Assembly (NCBI GenBank): GCA_965215385.1
Contig: OZ244059.1
Location: 2,356,001-2,420,000 of the forward strand
Direction: 5' to 3'
Length of the DNA stretch: 64,000 nucleotides
Source: JAPORY01 sp965215385
GTDB lineage: Bacteria; Pseudomonadota; Alphaproteobacteria; Rhodobacterales; Rhodobacteraceae
Positions 8,823 through 19,237 of the stretch are shown piece by piece; the first letter of the stretch is position 1, and each line of letters starts with the position of its first letter. Made by a program: the position numbers and the translations under genes. The notes below the pieces were generated by a model. The model was not told the DNA's origin. It saw only the letters and a list, made by a program, of their open reading frames with translations, and did no database searches.

Positions 8823-11135
8823 ATGAAATATGGCTCGGTACGCGAGGACGCAGGACCCGCACACCAATGGCTTCGGTCGCGCGGTCGCGAATTCGGACAC
8901 TTTATCGGCGGAGTTCACACGAAGCCAAAAAACTGCTTTGTAAGTCGCAATCCGGCCGACGACGCAATTCTCGCGAAACTTTCGCAAGCGACAAAATCGG
9001 ATGTCAACCGTGCCGTTTCCGCCGCCCGAAAAGCGCAACCCGCTTGGCACGAAATTGGTATCCAACGCCGTGCTTACTACCTGCATACGTTGGCTGAGTT
9101 GGTCAGAGAGCATGAACGGTTGTTCGCAGTGCTGGAGTCGCTTGAGAGTGGAACACAGTATCAAGATTGCTGCTTAATCAATACTGCCTACGCGGTCCAG
9201 ACCCTAAGCGATTACGCCTCACTATCACGCGTCCACGCGAAGGCGGTTGGTGATCGCGTGCCCTTCGGAGTCTGTGGTCAGATTATTTATCGGAGTTCTT
9301 CTTTTCTCAAGCTAGTATCTCACGTAACTCCCGCACTGGCAGCCGGGAATACCACCGTTGTTAAACCCGACCAACACGGGTCGCTCACAGCTCATCTATT
9401 TGCCGAAATCTGTAGTCACGCAAAATTACCGCAAGGTGTGGTGAATATACTCACCGGAGACGAGTCCGTCGGAGCGGCAATCGCGCACCATCCGAACATT
9501 GATAGAATCACCTTCACGGGAACCGAATCTGTCGGCAGCAAAATTCGGAAAATCACCGCAGGGTCGGGAAAGAGCGCAAGCCTAATGGTCGGCGGCAAAT
9601 CGCCTTTTATCATATTTGACGATGCAGATGTCGATAGCGCGGTTCAAGACTTGGCAGAAGTCGCATGGATGCGGCACGGCCGAGACAGTCGTGTCGATAC
9701 CATCCTACTCATCGAAGAAAGCGTTGCTCCCTGCTTATTCGACAGGCTTAGAGAGCGAATGGATAGGCTCATTATTGGAAATCCGCTAGACATATGCACG
9801 GAGATCGGTGCTATTTGCGATCGAAAGCATTGGAAGTCGCTGAACAAACTGCGGGATAGACACCGAACCAATCGAACACATGTGGCAAATGTCAGCTTGC
9901 CATTGAAGGGATGCTATTTCCCGCCGACGCTGGTGGAAGATCTCGATGCCTCTAGCCCCTTGATGCAAGAGGAAATCGCGGGTCCCATTCTGGCGTCCAT
10001 AACTTTCAGATCGCTTTCCGAGGCGGTCGCAATCGCGAACGCCTTCCCAAATTGTATGAATGCGACAATATGGACCGAAAACCTTAACCTCGCATTCGAC
10101 GCCGCGATGCGACTAGTGTCACGAAACATTGGTATTAATTTTTCGTTTTCCGCTGAGGTGAACTCGGGATTACCGGCAATGATCGGCGGCGGTTATCCTC
10201 AAAATATATCGGAGGAATTACACCCCTTCACAAAACCTCAAAGCACACTCCAAAAACGAATAGCCCAATCTAGCAGTGTTCCTATTCGTGAGCGAACCGC
10301 GGAAATGGGAGATTGCTCCGCATATCTGTATATCAAAGGCAAAGAGGAAACGCCGGCCGACGGTGCCGCGTACATTGTATATGGCAAGAACAACAAGGTA
10401 CTGGGCCGCGTCCCCATCGCGACACAAAAGGACGTTGCCCGTGCGGTAGCGGCGGCGCGAAGTGCCATCAAATGGTCAGAGGCAGCCGGCAAAGTTCGAG
10501 CTCTTCAGCTTCATCGAATAGCAGCGGCTCTTGACCATCGCAGCGCAGATTTGACGCGTCGAATCAATACATTGACGGGTGCGCGAACCGGCAAAGCCGA
10601 AGTTCGTAAGAGTGTCGATCAGCTCTTGTCCTACGCGGCCCTGGCCGACAAATTCGACGGTCAAGCGCAGAACAACTGGGCTTCTAGCTTGACCCTGACG
10701 TTCAACGAACCCCTCGGCGTTATCAGCACCCTTTGCTCGGATACCTCCCCCCTTCTCGGCGTAATCACACTTATGGCTCCAGCAATCGCCGTCGGAAACA
10801 GAGTCATCATGATTCCTTCCGAAGAGTTGGCTTTAGCGGCAGTCGAATTCTATCAGGTTCTCGACGATTCTGGCGTGCCACCGGGAGTGGTCAACATACT
10901 CACGGGTTCACACGCTGAGTTGGCTTTGTGCTTGGCAAGAGAAAAGGACGTTGACGCGATATGGAACTTTTCATCGTCTAAGGTCGCGGCCAAAATCGAG
11001 CGCGAGTGTGCGTCTAATCCCAAACTGGTCTGGGAAAACGGCGGAGTTGCTTATGACTGGCATCAAACAGATGCCGATGAATTCCTGCGAGCGGCAATTA
11101 AGAAAAAAACGATTAAGATGCTGTATGGTGCATAA
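8823..11135 (+). CDS. Two-domain aldehyde dehydrogenase (ALDH16-like), catalytic residues lost
   Basis: A 770-residue protein with two successive ALDH folds (about 20-480 and 500-770), the architecture of ALDH16. The first domain keeps the shape of the family (LVSHVTPALAAGNTTVVKP, FTGTESVGSKI, GGKSPFIIFDDAD, EEIAGPIL) but the general-base glutamate is Met at 255 and the nucleophilic cysteine is Ser at 289. These two are 34 residues apart, exactly the spacing of the classical E268/C302 pair, so the alignment is secure. The second domain is the shorter, degenerate type found in ALDH16. In other bacteria such a gene next to deoC could oxidise the acetaldehyde released. Here dehydrogenase activity is doubtful; a scaffold, esterase or regulatory role, or early decay, are alternatives. 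Confidence 0.85.
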   Translation: MKYGSVREDAGPAHQWLRSRGREFGHFIGGVHTKPKNCFVSRNPADDAILAKLSQATKSDVNRAVSAARKAQPAWHEIGIQRRAYYLHTLAELVREHERLFAVLESLESGTQYQDCCLINTAYAVQTLSDYASLSRVHAKAVGDRVPFGVCGQIIYRSSSFLKLVSHVTPALAAGNTTVVKPDQHGSLTAHLFAEICSHAKLPQGVVNILTGDESVGAAIAHHPNIDRITFTGTESVGSKIRKITAGSGKSASLMVGGKSPFIIFDDADVDSAVQDLAEVAWMRHGRDSRVDTILLIEESVAPCLFDRLRERMDRLIIGNPLDICTEIGAICDRKHWKSLNKLRDRHRTNRTHVANVSLPLKGCYFPPTLVEDLDASSPLMQEEIAGPILASITFRSLSEAVAIANAFPNCMNATIWTENLNLAFDAAMRLVSRNIGINFSFSAEVNSGLPAMIGGGYPQNISEELHPFTKPQSTLQKRIAQSSSVPIRERTAEMGDCSAYLYIKGKEETPADGAAYIVYGKNNKVLGRVPIATQKDVARAVAAARSAIKWSEAAGKVRALQLHRIAAALDHRSADLTRRINTLTGARTGKAEVRKSVDQLLSYAALADKFDGQAQNNWASSLTLTFNEPLGVISTLCSDTSPLLGVITLMAPAIAVGNRVIMIPSEELALAAVEFYQVLDDSGVPPGVVNILTGSHAELALCLAREKDVDAIWNFSSSKVAAKIERECASNPKLVWENGGVAYDWHQTDADEFLRAAIKKKTIKMLYGA

Positions 11136-11260
11136 GACTTGCAGCTTACCGAAAGCCCAATTGCCGGTCTTGTCGAGCACTATAATAGGTTGTTAGCTGA
11201 CGACGAACTTATCGCGACTTCGGGCAACAACGCGCAGAGATGCGCTCGGAACCAAAAAGT

Positions 11261-11947
11261 TCAGAGCGCAAGTCGATAGCCGCCTGACTCAGTTACGAGA
11301 AGACGGGCATTCGACGGATCAAGTTCAATCTTTTGGCGCAATCGATATACGTGAGTCTCTAGCGTATGGGTCGTGACACTCGCATTGTAGCCCCAGACCT
11401 CATGCAATAGCACATCGCGCGGTACGATGCTGTCTTTTGATCGAATGAGGAATTTGAGGATATTGGTCTCTTTTTCCGTCAACCGAATCTTTTCACCATT
11501 CTCCAAAACGAGCATTTTCAATGCGGGACGGAAAGTATAAGGTCCCAGTGAAAATACCGCCTCCTCGGATTGCTCATATTGACGCAATTGTGCGCGTACG
11601 CGAGCCAAGAGAACTGGAAATTTAAAGGGCTTAAGGACATAATCATTGGCACCCGAATCAAGGCCCAGGATGGCATCCGCATCGGTGTTATGGCCGGTCA
11701 GCATCAAAATTGGTGAGTTTACGCCCCGCTTGCGCAACAGTCGACAAAGCTCACGACCGTCGGTATCGGGCAAACCAACATCCAGAATAACGAGATCAAA
11801 AACCTCTTTATTAGCTCGTGACATTGCGGCCATACCGTTTTTCTCTTCAATGACTTCGAACTCTTCAGTCATGACCAACTGTTCGCTCAGCGCTTCGCGC
11901 ATGTCATCGTCATCATCAACGAGTAGAATTTTTTTAACTTGCGGCAT
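11261..11947 (-). CDS. OmpR/PhoB-family response regulator
   Basis: A 228-residue two-component response regulator. The receiver domain (1-120) has the acidic pocket DDDDD at 11-15, the phosphorylation site D56 in VILDVGLPD, the Thr in MLTGH and the conserved lysine in VLKPFKF near 107. The C-terminal winged helix (about 130-228) contains LTEKETNILKFL and THTLETHVYRLRQKIE. The cognate sensor kinase is not nearby, so the signal is unknown. The gene is transcribed divergently from ribA. It resembles an alphaproteobacterial regulator group with a GPYTFRP segment between the domains, but I do not assign a name. Confidence 0.93.
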   Translation of the reverse strand: MPQVKKILLVDDDDDMREALSEQLVMTEEFEVIEEKNGMAAMSRANKEVFDLVILDVGLPDTDGRELCRLLRKRGVNSPILMLTGHNTDADAILGLDSGANDYVLKPFKFPVLLARVRAQLRQYEQSEEAVFSLGPYTFRPALKMLVLENGEKIRLTEKETNILKFLIRSKDSIVPRDVLLHEVWGYNASVTTHTLETHVYRLRQKIELDPSNARLLVTESGGYRLAL

Positions 11948-12028
11948 TGTGATCTCTCCCTCACTTACCCATCCATATTGTAACTTTATCTCTAACTTGG
12001 CAATGGTCTATGAACGAAAAACATTGGC

Positions 12029-13189
12029 GTGTTGTTGGTCCACTGTCCAGGTCGTGAGTTCAGGCCGCAGTCGGGCAGCCGGAAGTTTCTGGAGGCTAAC
12101 TTGACCCTGAGCCCGACCCTGCCTGAACTTTCCGAGCGCGCCCGCGCTGACTTACGGATTGGCCTGTTGATCGTTTTACGAAATGACACATTGAGAATTT
12201 TGGTTGCCGCTGTTGAGACCCTCAGTGATAAACGACTGGTGGCGATGCGTCAAAATGGCACGGATCTTAATGTTACGATAACGGCACGAAGGGCCACCAC
12301 CCTCAAGGCGCGAGTGTATGATAATGATATTGCTCGCATTGCTCTACCTGAGAGTGCCGACCTCGCTTGGATCGTGGGAGTTGCCAACCCTGCGCTTGAC
12401 CTGCCAGTACCATTGAAAGGGCCATTCAAGTCGCTGCGGGAAGGGTCGAGTGACCTAAACCGAATTGCCGTCAATCTCGTAAAGTCGGCTCAGCTGCTGC
12501 CAGCGGCACTAATTGCTAGTATATCAGAAACAGTTTGTCGCACAAGCTGCAAGCAATTGACCTCCCTTAACCTCTCAAAGCCGAAGTCTTCGGTTCAAGA
12601 AAGCCCCGTTCTATATCCGGTTGCCTCGGCACATATGCCGCTCGCCGTGGCGAAAAATAGTCGCGTTCACGTATATCGAGCAAAAGATGCTCATTCAGAA
12701 CATTATGCTATTGAAATCGGAAAGCCTGACCGCTCGTTACCAATACTTGTGCGACTACACTCGGCTTGTTTTTCCGGCGACGTACTCGGCAGCCTAAAGT
12801 GCGACTGCGGGCCGCAACTGCGCACCGCCCTAGACTTGATCGGGGAGCAAAAAGGAGTCCTGCTATACCTCAATCAAGAGGGGCGTGGAATTGGCTTGGC
12901 AAACAAGATGCGAGCGTATTCCCTGCAAGATCAAGGGTTCGATACTGTCGAGGCTAATCATCGCCTCGGTTTTGAAAGCGACGAACGCGATTTTCGATTA
13001 GGGGCAAACATCCTCAAGGCGATGGGAATCGGTGCGGTGCGGCTACTAACAAATAATCCCGCAAAAATTAAGATTCTTGCGGATAATGGGATTAAGGTGA
13101 CCGAGCAAATCCCTCTCAAAATCAAACCGACTCAATATAATCAATCCTACTTGGAGACCAAGGCAATCAAAATGGGGCATAAGATTTGA
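12029..13189 (+). CDS. ribA: GTP cyclohydrolase II with RibB-like N-terminal region
   Basis: The C-terminal half (about residues 195-386) is GTP cyclohydrolase II, which opens GTP to the pyrimidine precursor of riboflavin. It shows the zinc cysteines C-x10-C-x-C (HSACFSGDVLGSLKCDCG), the catalytic YLNQEGRGIGLANK and the product-binding RLLTNNPAKIKIL. The N-terminal about 190 residues are a weakly conserved domain like that on many alphaproteobacterial RibA proteins and lack clear RibB active-site residues. The true start is unsure: the first about 25 codons are rich in basic residues and TTG near 12100 (LTLSPTLPELSERARADL) is possible. The stop codon overlaps the start of the L,D-transpeptidase gene, suggesting coupled translation. 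Confidence 0.9.
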   Translation: MLLVHCPGREFRPQSGSRKFLEANLTLSPTLPELSERARADLRIGLLIVLRNDTLRILVAAVETLSDKRLVAMRQNGTDLNVTITARRATTLKARVYDNDIARIALPESADLAWIVGVANPALDLPVPLKGPFKSLREGSSDLNRIAVNLVKSAQLLPAALIASISETVCRTSCKQLTSLNLSKPKSSVQESPVLYPVASAHMPLAVAKNSRVHVYRAKDAHSEHYAIEIGKPDRSLPILVRLHSACFSGDVLGSLKCDCGPQLRTALDLIGEQKGVLLYLNQEGRGIGLANKMRAYSLQDQGFDTVEANHRLGFESDERDFRLGANILKAMGIGAVRLLTNNPAKIKILADNGIKVTEQIPLKIKPTQYNQSYLETKAIKMGHKI

Positions 13190-13680
13190 GCCCCACTGAT
13201 ATCGTCGTTTCCAAAGCTGGTTTGCGGTACCTCGGTCGTCGAGTGCCCTGTGCGATTGGCCGTGGCGGATTGACTGATCAGAAATCGGAGGGGGATGGTG
13301 CGACCCCACGCGGACGACATGCGATCATTGATATTCTTTTTCGTGCGGATCGAATGCCGTCCCCAACACCCAACGCACGACCGATCTCCTTTAGGGATCT
13401 TTGGTCAGATGATCCCAGAGATCCGCAGTATAATACCTTGGTCAAGGCCCCACACCCGTTTCATTGCGAGTGCCTGTATCGCGGTGATCGGCTCTATGAC
13501 CTTATTCTGGTGTTGGACTGGAATTTCTTTAGCCCAACGCCGGGCGGTGGCTCAGCAATTTTTTTGCACCGATGGCGACGACCGCGGTACCCAACTGCTG
13601 GTTGTGTGGCACTTCGGTCAGATCACCTACTGTGGATCGCGCGACGGATAACGATAGCGACCCGCCTCATTGTTTTGTAA
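13186..13680 (+). CDS. L,D-transpeptidase (YkuD family)
   Basis: A 164-residue protein with the YkuD catalytic signature near the C-terminus, an HRW segment followed by TAGCVAL, where the cysteine attacks the peptide and the histidine assists. It also has EGDGATPRGRHAI, typical of short single-domain members. These enzymes form L,D cross-links or attach proteins to peptidoglycan. No signal peptide is visible, which is common in this short group but leaves its location open. The start TTG at 13186 overlaps the ribA stop; a start inside this region is also possible. It is probably in one transcript with ribA. Confidence 0.85.
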   Translation: MSPTDIVVSKAGLRYLGRRVPCAIGRGGLTDQKSEGDGATPRGRHAIIDILFRADRMPSPTPNARPISFRDLWSDDPRDPQYNTLVKAPHPFHCECLYRGDRLYDLILVLDWNFFSPTPGGGSAIFLHRWRRPRYPTAGCVALRSDHLLWIARRITIATRLIVL

Positions 13681-13872
13681 GGTATTGTCGTCATTGTCTG
13701 AGCCACAGCGATCGCGCCGAACGGCGAAACCACGGAAGAATTACCCAAGATTGCCTACAAGTATCGTCTTCGCGCACCGCAAAATATGGACTTTACCCAA
13801 ACCTACATATTAATTCCAGCAAGCGCTATTGTTAGGGTGCGAATCTTGTATGGTGTACTATATATTGCGCTT

Positions 13873-15327
13873 TTATGCGACCAATGCCAAGCGAATCGCA
13901 CGATTATCATTGGCCGGCAGCTTGGGAACCCAGTTACCTTGGCGATTGAGGCGTGGCACCAAGTCTTCCCAAGCCCGATCAAAGCGACCAGACTTGGCTA
14001 GGGCGCGGATGCTCAGAACCCCTTGACCGCCGTCCCGCCCCCAACTCTGACCAGAACGCTTCATCCGCGTCGTGACTAAAACTTTGTTGGCGGCTGCAAC
14101 CGCACCCGAGCCGATGGCATACCCGGCGGCCGCCGCCGCCGCATCATCCATCCGATGGCGGTTGTGACGAAAGGACCCGAGTTCGCGACGGAGCTGGGTG
14201 CCCGCCGTTCCGTTGCTTAGGAGATACCGCAACGCAGCAATGACCTTGGCCACGCCGTTGGCGTCGTGGCGCAACGGATGCCGCCATTTCTCAAACCACG
14301 CCGTTCCCGCCGCCGTCGCTTGGCCAAAGGCCGCATCCGCCGCCGCTTTCAGATGTTGCGCCGCATGCCAATAATCCAATAGCACTAGATCGGGGCACAA
14401 AGCTTCCAGAAACGTCCAATTATCCGGTGCCCCATCAGCGACCGCCACGACCTTAAGGTTCGGGTCAACCGTGAGCCAGTGGCATAATTCGGCGCTTAAC
14501 TGCGCCTTCAAAGTCTCTTTACCCGCCTCAGGCAGTTGCCCAAAACAACGGGCATCCAGCAGGTTGCCAGCGGCATCGACAAAGCCCACAACCCCGCAAG
14601 CGGCCTCACGCCACCCGGCATCAAGGTCGATGTCACCGACCGTTTCAGCTTGCATCCGCATCATGACGCCGTCAAGTGAGATCAGCAGCGACGCGGTTCC
14701 CGATGGTAAGGCCTCGCGTTCCCGAACTGTTGCGAGCAACGCATTGGAACCCGCCGCCAGTTCACTCCCGACCGCAGCTGAAAGCCGGATCAGCGAAGCG
14801 GTAGCAGGGCCCTGACCGCCGAACTGGCGCCACGCTTCGGCACTTTCACGAGCCGTGAGACCACTCATCAGATACATAGAGAGTCCGGCCGTCGCCGGCG
14901 TCATGCCACCGGTCGTCAGTCCGAGGGTACTGTCGGCCGGAATGATCGCCGCACCTTTGCCCGACGGGCGATAACGTGACCGCTCAAACTCGACCGGTCC
15001 AAACATCGTCATCGCCTCGCCACGCGTGACCGCTACTCGGTGATACGATTTCCCGTCGACCGTCAGCGACGGCCCGTGGTCGTCAACAGCCGCAAACGCC
15101 GGCTGCAGCACCGCACGAGCGACGCCAAACATCAGATCGCGAACCGCGTGTTCGGCAGCGAGGGAGTCCTGTCGAAACAGTGCCGCGATATCGGCGGATA
15201 GACCAACGTCTTCGGCCAGCTCGACAAACTTGTGACCCGCTGCCACCAGGCGTTGCTCGGGTGACGGGTCGCCGTCCAGTGGCGTTTTTGACTTGGCAAG
15301 ATCGGTTGCGTGTGGCATAGTCTCCAT
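13873..15327 (-). mobile_element. ISKra4-family transposase (intact open frame)
   Basis: A 484-residue DDE transposase of the ISKra4 type: LISLDGVMMRM with the first Asp, VAVADGAPDNW with the second and LLDYWHAAQHL beyond it, then GYAIGSGAVAAANK with MKRSGQSWG near the C-terminus. The frame is full length and undamaged. It sits between the riboflavin/transpeptidase genes and soeABC. A 10-bp inverted repeat just before the start (15329-15338 and 15378-15387) marks its upstream end region; the GGTGTGGTAGAGTGCTCC sequence read inward from about 15395 may be its terminal repeat. I could not find the matching left terminus or a target duplication. Confidence 0.92.
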
Positions 15328-15328
15328 C

Positions 15329-15387
15329 AGAGTGCTCCTTTCTGGTCTTTGATCAAAGACGTTTAGGGTTAATTTTGGAGCACTCTA
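15329..15387. repeat. Inverted repeat before the ISKra4 transposase
   Basis: AGAGTGCTCC at 15329-15338 and its exact complement GGAGCACTCT at 15378-15387 flank 39 bases that contain the 12-base palindrome CTTTGATCAAAG at 15347-15358. This is next to the transposase start and may combine the IS terminal region with a hairpin limiting read-through into the transposase. The role is inferred. Confidence 0.6.
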
Positions 15388-16180
15388 CCACACCCGCCAC
15401 AACAGCAAATAGTCTTGGCTAAAACCGCCGAATCTGGAAAAATGTGGCGCGACAGAGTATTGTTTCGCGAAAGCCGGCGAAATCGGCGCGAGCCGTGAAA
15501 TCCGATCTAAAATTATCTAGTAATATCAACGACTTCAAAAATTCGGCCTACACCATATGAGAACCACACCCATTGTTAGTTACTTGGGGTCGGTAGACTG
15601 TCGACGGATTTTTATCTTGGGCTCGAATTTGATCTTGTGAGGCTCAACGTAATTTGCCAATGGTTGCTTGGTCTGCATAGCAGCGAACGCTAAAGTCATA
15701 GCCGGCGAGGTTGCCCTATCCAGTGAACCAAATACACCTTGATCGGATCGTCCTCTTTGTGAAACTGGCCGCTATGAAAGGTAAGACCAACGAGACAAAA
15801 TGGTGTCGGTAAAGTGAGAGAATCCAGAGAAGCGGTGCGGGCTACTCGTGGGTCAGGGGTCACAGATTATATGCCTACGACCTCGCCAAATCTCATCTCA
15901 AAGCATAGGATAGCGTTTGGGGTAGATTGGAGTCGGCTTGATTATCGCATGTGCGCTCGGCGTCGGTTTTCGTAGCAATGCCGCTGATATAGAGATTGTC
16001 GAAAGTGCGCGACCATTGCGATTAATGTCTTCCGCTTGTGACGCACCCGCATGCAGTAAGGGAGGTCAGAGTCTTGACGAAACATCAGCAACCAGACGGC
16101 AGACTCTGTCGATCTCATTACGACGAATTCCAAATGATGCACGTTTAGTCGCTTGCGACAGTTGCCCGGAGACTTGTTAG
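15388..16180. other. Gap upstream of soeA
   Basis: Nearly 800 bases without a convincing gene. Short frames occur on both strands near 15940-16240 but have no recognised domain. The region must hold the promoter of soeABC; I could not pick out a strong sigma-70 pair. Part of the left portion may be the IS flank. Confidence 0.35.
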
Positions 16181-19018
16181 ATGTCCCAACCCCGTGTCGA
16201 TTTATCGCCGTCAGTTTCTGATGAAGTCCGCAAAACGACATGTTACATGTGCGCCTGTCGCTGCGGTGTTGATGTCCATTTGAAGGCTGGTAAAGTTGCC
16301 TACATTGAAGGCAATCGAGATCATCCCGTCAATCAAGGGGTGCTCTGTGCCAAAGGGTCTGCTGGCATAATGCAAATCAATTCGCCAGCTCGCTTGCGGG
16401 CACCGTTGCGTCGGATTGGTCCGCGTGGATCAGGTGAGTTTGAAGAAATCAGTTGGGATGAAGCCCTCAATCTCGCGGTGAGTTGGTTAGCACCTATTCG
16501 GAAAACGGATCCAAAGAAACTTGCGTTTATGACGGGGCGCGACCAAAGCCAATCATTTACGTCTTTTTGGGCGGAAAAATTCGGCACCCCCAATTACGCG
16601 GCTCATGGCGGATTTTGTTCGGTCAACATGGCGGCGGCTGGAATCTACACAATGGGCGGGTCGTTTTGGGAGTTTGGTCAACCAGACTGGGACCATACCA
16701 AGCTCTTGGTTCTCATTGGCGTCGCAGAAGATCATGACTCCAACCCGATCAAAATCGGTCTTTCAAAGCTAAAGGCTCGTAATGCGCGTATAATGGCGAT
16801 TAATCCCATCCGAACGGGTTACAATGCGGTCGCCGATGATTGGATCAGCGTAACCCCGGGCACCGACGGATTACTAATCTTGTCGATAGTTCATTGTTTG
16901 CTGCAAGCGGGCAAAGTCGACTTGCACTATCTCTCGCGCTTCACCAACGGTCCTTGTTTGCTGAACTCTGATCCTGAATCGGACGAGTATGGGCTTCTCT
17001 TACGAGACGACGATGGCAAACTGCTCGTCATCAATCGCCACACCGGTCAACCGAACCCATTCGACCGTAAGGGCATTCTTCCCGATTTGGCGGGAGAACT
17101 TCAAGATCAGGAAATCACTCATCGCTCTGTCTTTAGTGTGCTGGCCGAAAAATATCTCAATGATTGCTATTCCCCTGAGGCCGTAGCCAAGCGCTGCGGG
17201 ATAACTGCCGAACGTATTCGGGCACTTGCGGGCGAACTAGCGCGGGTAGCGTTCGATTGCTCAATAGAGATTAAGCAACGGTGGACAGACTTCCGTGGTG
17301 ATCGCCATGAGGTAATGATTGGCAGGCCAGTTTCTTTTCACGCGATGCGGGGGATTTCGGCTCACGCCAACGGCTTTCAGACTTGTCGCGCCATTCACCT
17401 GCTGCAAATTCTATTGGGCACCGTTGAAGTGCCCGGCGGTTTTCGCTTCAAGCCACCCTATCCCAAACCCGCCGAAAGCCATCCAAAGCCGCATAGTCGG
17501 TCCCAATGCGATTGCTCTCTGAATGGCCCCCATCTCGGCTTCGTTCATGGCCCCGAAGATCTGGCTTTAGCAGACGATGGTTCTCCTGCCCGTATTGACA
17601 AAGCGTTCTCTTGGGACAATCCTCTTTCAGTTCACGGCCTGTTGCACATGGTGATTTCAAACGCCCATGCCGGTGATCCGTATACTATCGATACGCTGTT
17701 TCTGTATATGGCAAACCTGGCGTGGAATTCGTCGATGAACACCGCTGGTGTTATCGAAATGCTGACGGATACTGATGACACGGGCGAGTATGTCATCCCT
17801 CGAATCATCTATTCTGACGCCTTTTCCTCGGAGATGGTCGCCTATGCAGATCTGATCTTGCCTGATACCACCTACCTTGAGCGGTACGACTGCATATCCC
17901 TATTGGATCGTCCAATTTCTGAGGCCGACCGGGCTGCTGACGCCATTCGATGGCCGGTAGTTGAACCCGATCGTGATGTGCGGGGTTTTCAAACCGTTCT
18001 CATACAACTTGCGAACCGTCTAAAGCTACCGGACTTCACGACCGAGGCAGGCGAGCCGCTATATCGTGACTATGCCGATTATATAGTTTATCATCAGCGC
18101 AAACCCGGAATCGGTCCGCTCGCCGGTTGGCGCGGTTCGGAGGTGACCGAGGGCGAAGCGGAGAATGCGACCCGTAGTGGGCGCGGCAAGCCAAATCCAA
18201 AACAATTGGATGAATACATCAAGCAGGGCGGATTTTGGCAAACGTCGATTCCACCCGATGCGCAGTACTACAAGCCTTGGAATGTTGAGTATCAGAAATG
18301 GGCGGTGGACTTGGGTCTCTATGACAGTCCTCAACCGTATCTGTTTAATCTATATCTTGAGCCCCTCCGTCGTTTCCAGCTTGCGGCGGAAGGATTTGGG
18401 GAACGGCAACCGCCCGATGCCTTGCGTGCGCAGATTAGGTCGAGATTTGATCCCTTGCCGATCTGGTATAGCACAACTGACGAGCGCAACGCCGAAGAGT
18501 TCCCAATTACGGCCCTGACCCAGAGGCCTATGGCAATGTATCATTCGTGGGGAACACAGAATGCTTGGCTGCGTCAGATTCACAGTCAGAACCTGCTCTA
18601 TCTGCCGTTGTCTTTGATGCACGAACTCAATCTTACGAACGGGGACTGGGTTCGGGTAACATCAAACCACGGCGAAATCACGGTATCCGTCGCCGGTATG
18701 GCGGCGTTAAATGCTAATACGGTATGGACTTGGAATGCGATCGGCAAGCGCAAGGGGGCGTGGGCCTTGCCACCGACGGCCTCGGAGGCACGTAAAGGCT
18801 TCTTACTCAATCATATAATTCATGAACTCTTGCCAGCCAAAGGCGATGGCTTACGTTGGGCGAATTCTGATCCGATTACTGGTCAGGCGGCATGGTTTGA
18901 TCTTCGCGTAAAAATTGAAAAAGCAGAGCATTGCAGTGAAGCTCGGCCGACTTTTCCTGTTATTCAATCGCCCGTCGGGCTTGGACCAACAGAACTGCAG
19001 TGGACCAGCGAGCAGTGA
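16181..19018 (+). CDS. soeA: Sulfite dehydrogenase (quinone) molybdopterin subunit SoeA
   Basis: A 945-residue molybdopterin oxidoreductase of the SoeA type. The N-terminal [4Fe-4S] site is C21-x2-C24-x3-C28-x27-C56. The HGGFCSVNMA and WEFGQPDWDHTKLLVL segments are characteristic of SoeA. There is no twin-arginine signal, consistent with the cytoplasmic, membrane-attached enzyme that oxidises sulfite to sulfate and passes electrons through SoeB and SoeC to quinone. It is a complete frame and the two partner subunits follow on the same strand after a 269-base gap. A related formate or polysulfide enzyme is the main alternative; the order A-B-C and the missing Tat signal favour Soe. Confidence 0.88.
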   Translation: MSQPRVDLSPSVSDEVRKTTCYMCACRCGVDVHLKAGKVAYIEGNRDHPVNQGVLCAKGSAGIMQINSPARLRAPLRRIGPRGSGEFEEISWDEALNLAVSWLAPIRKTDPKKLAFMTGRDQSQSFTSFWAEKFGTPNYAAHGGFCSVNMAAAGIYTMGGSFWEFGQPDWDHTKLLVLIGVAEDHDSNPIKIGLSKLKARNARIMAINPIRTGYNAVADDWISVTPGTDGLLILSIVHCLLQAGKVDLHYLSRFTNGPCLLNSDPESDEYGLLLRDDDGKLLVINRHTGQPNPFDRKGILPDLAGELQDQEITHRSVFSVLAEKYLNDCYSPEAVAKRCGITAERIRALAGELARVAFDCSIEIKQRWTDFRGDRHEVMIGRPVSFHAMRGISAHANGFQTCRAIHLLQILLGTVEVPGGFRFKPPYPKPAESHPKPHSRSQCDCSLNGPHLGFVHGPEDLALADDGSPARIDKAFSWDNPLSVHGLLHMVISNAHAGDPYTIDTLFLYMANLAWNSSMNTAGVIEMLTDTDDTGEYVIPRIIYSDAFSSEMVAYADLILPDTTYLERYDCISLLDRPISEADRAADAIRWPVVEPDRDVRGFQTVLIQLANRLKLPDFTTEAGEPLYRDYADYIVYHQRKPGIGPLAGWRGSEVTEGEAENATRSGRGKPNPKQLDEYIKQGGFWQTSIPPDAQYYKPWNVEYQKWAVDLGLYDSPQPYLFNLYLEPLRRFQLAAEGFGERQPPDALRAQIRSRFDPLPIWYSTTDERNAEEFPITALTQRPMAMYHSWGTQNAWLRQIHSQNLLYLPLSLMHELNLTNGDWVRVTSNHGEITVSVAGMAALNANTVWTWNAIGKRKGAWALPPTASEARKGFLLNHIIHELLPAKGDGLRWANSDPITGQAAWFDLRVKIEKAEHCSEARPTFPVIQSPVGLGPTELQWTSEQ

Positions 19019-19237
19019 AACCATTAGCTTCCGTTTCGCGATTAGCCTATGTTGCAGACGCGCAAGCACATAATTCATTCTTGCAAATTTACGAGGACTC
19101 ATACAACAAACCAATCTGACATTCTGCGGAGGCCTCGGTTCTGCCACCAATGGAACGGTGATGGGCTATAGAGCGCGATACCGGTTTTTGCTTGCTCATT
19201 TTCGGGGCGCAGTCTCGGAAAAAACTATTTTCTTTTC

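Noticed and set aside
13681..13872. Frame giving TTEELPKIAYKYRLRAPQNM
   Set aside because: It looks like a fragment of a coding region, but I could not name a family and it has no start or stop context; left as IS flank.
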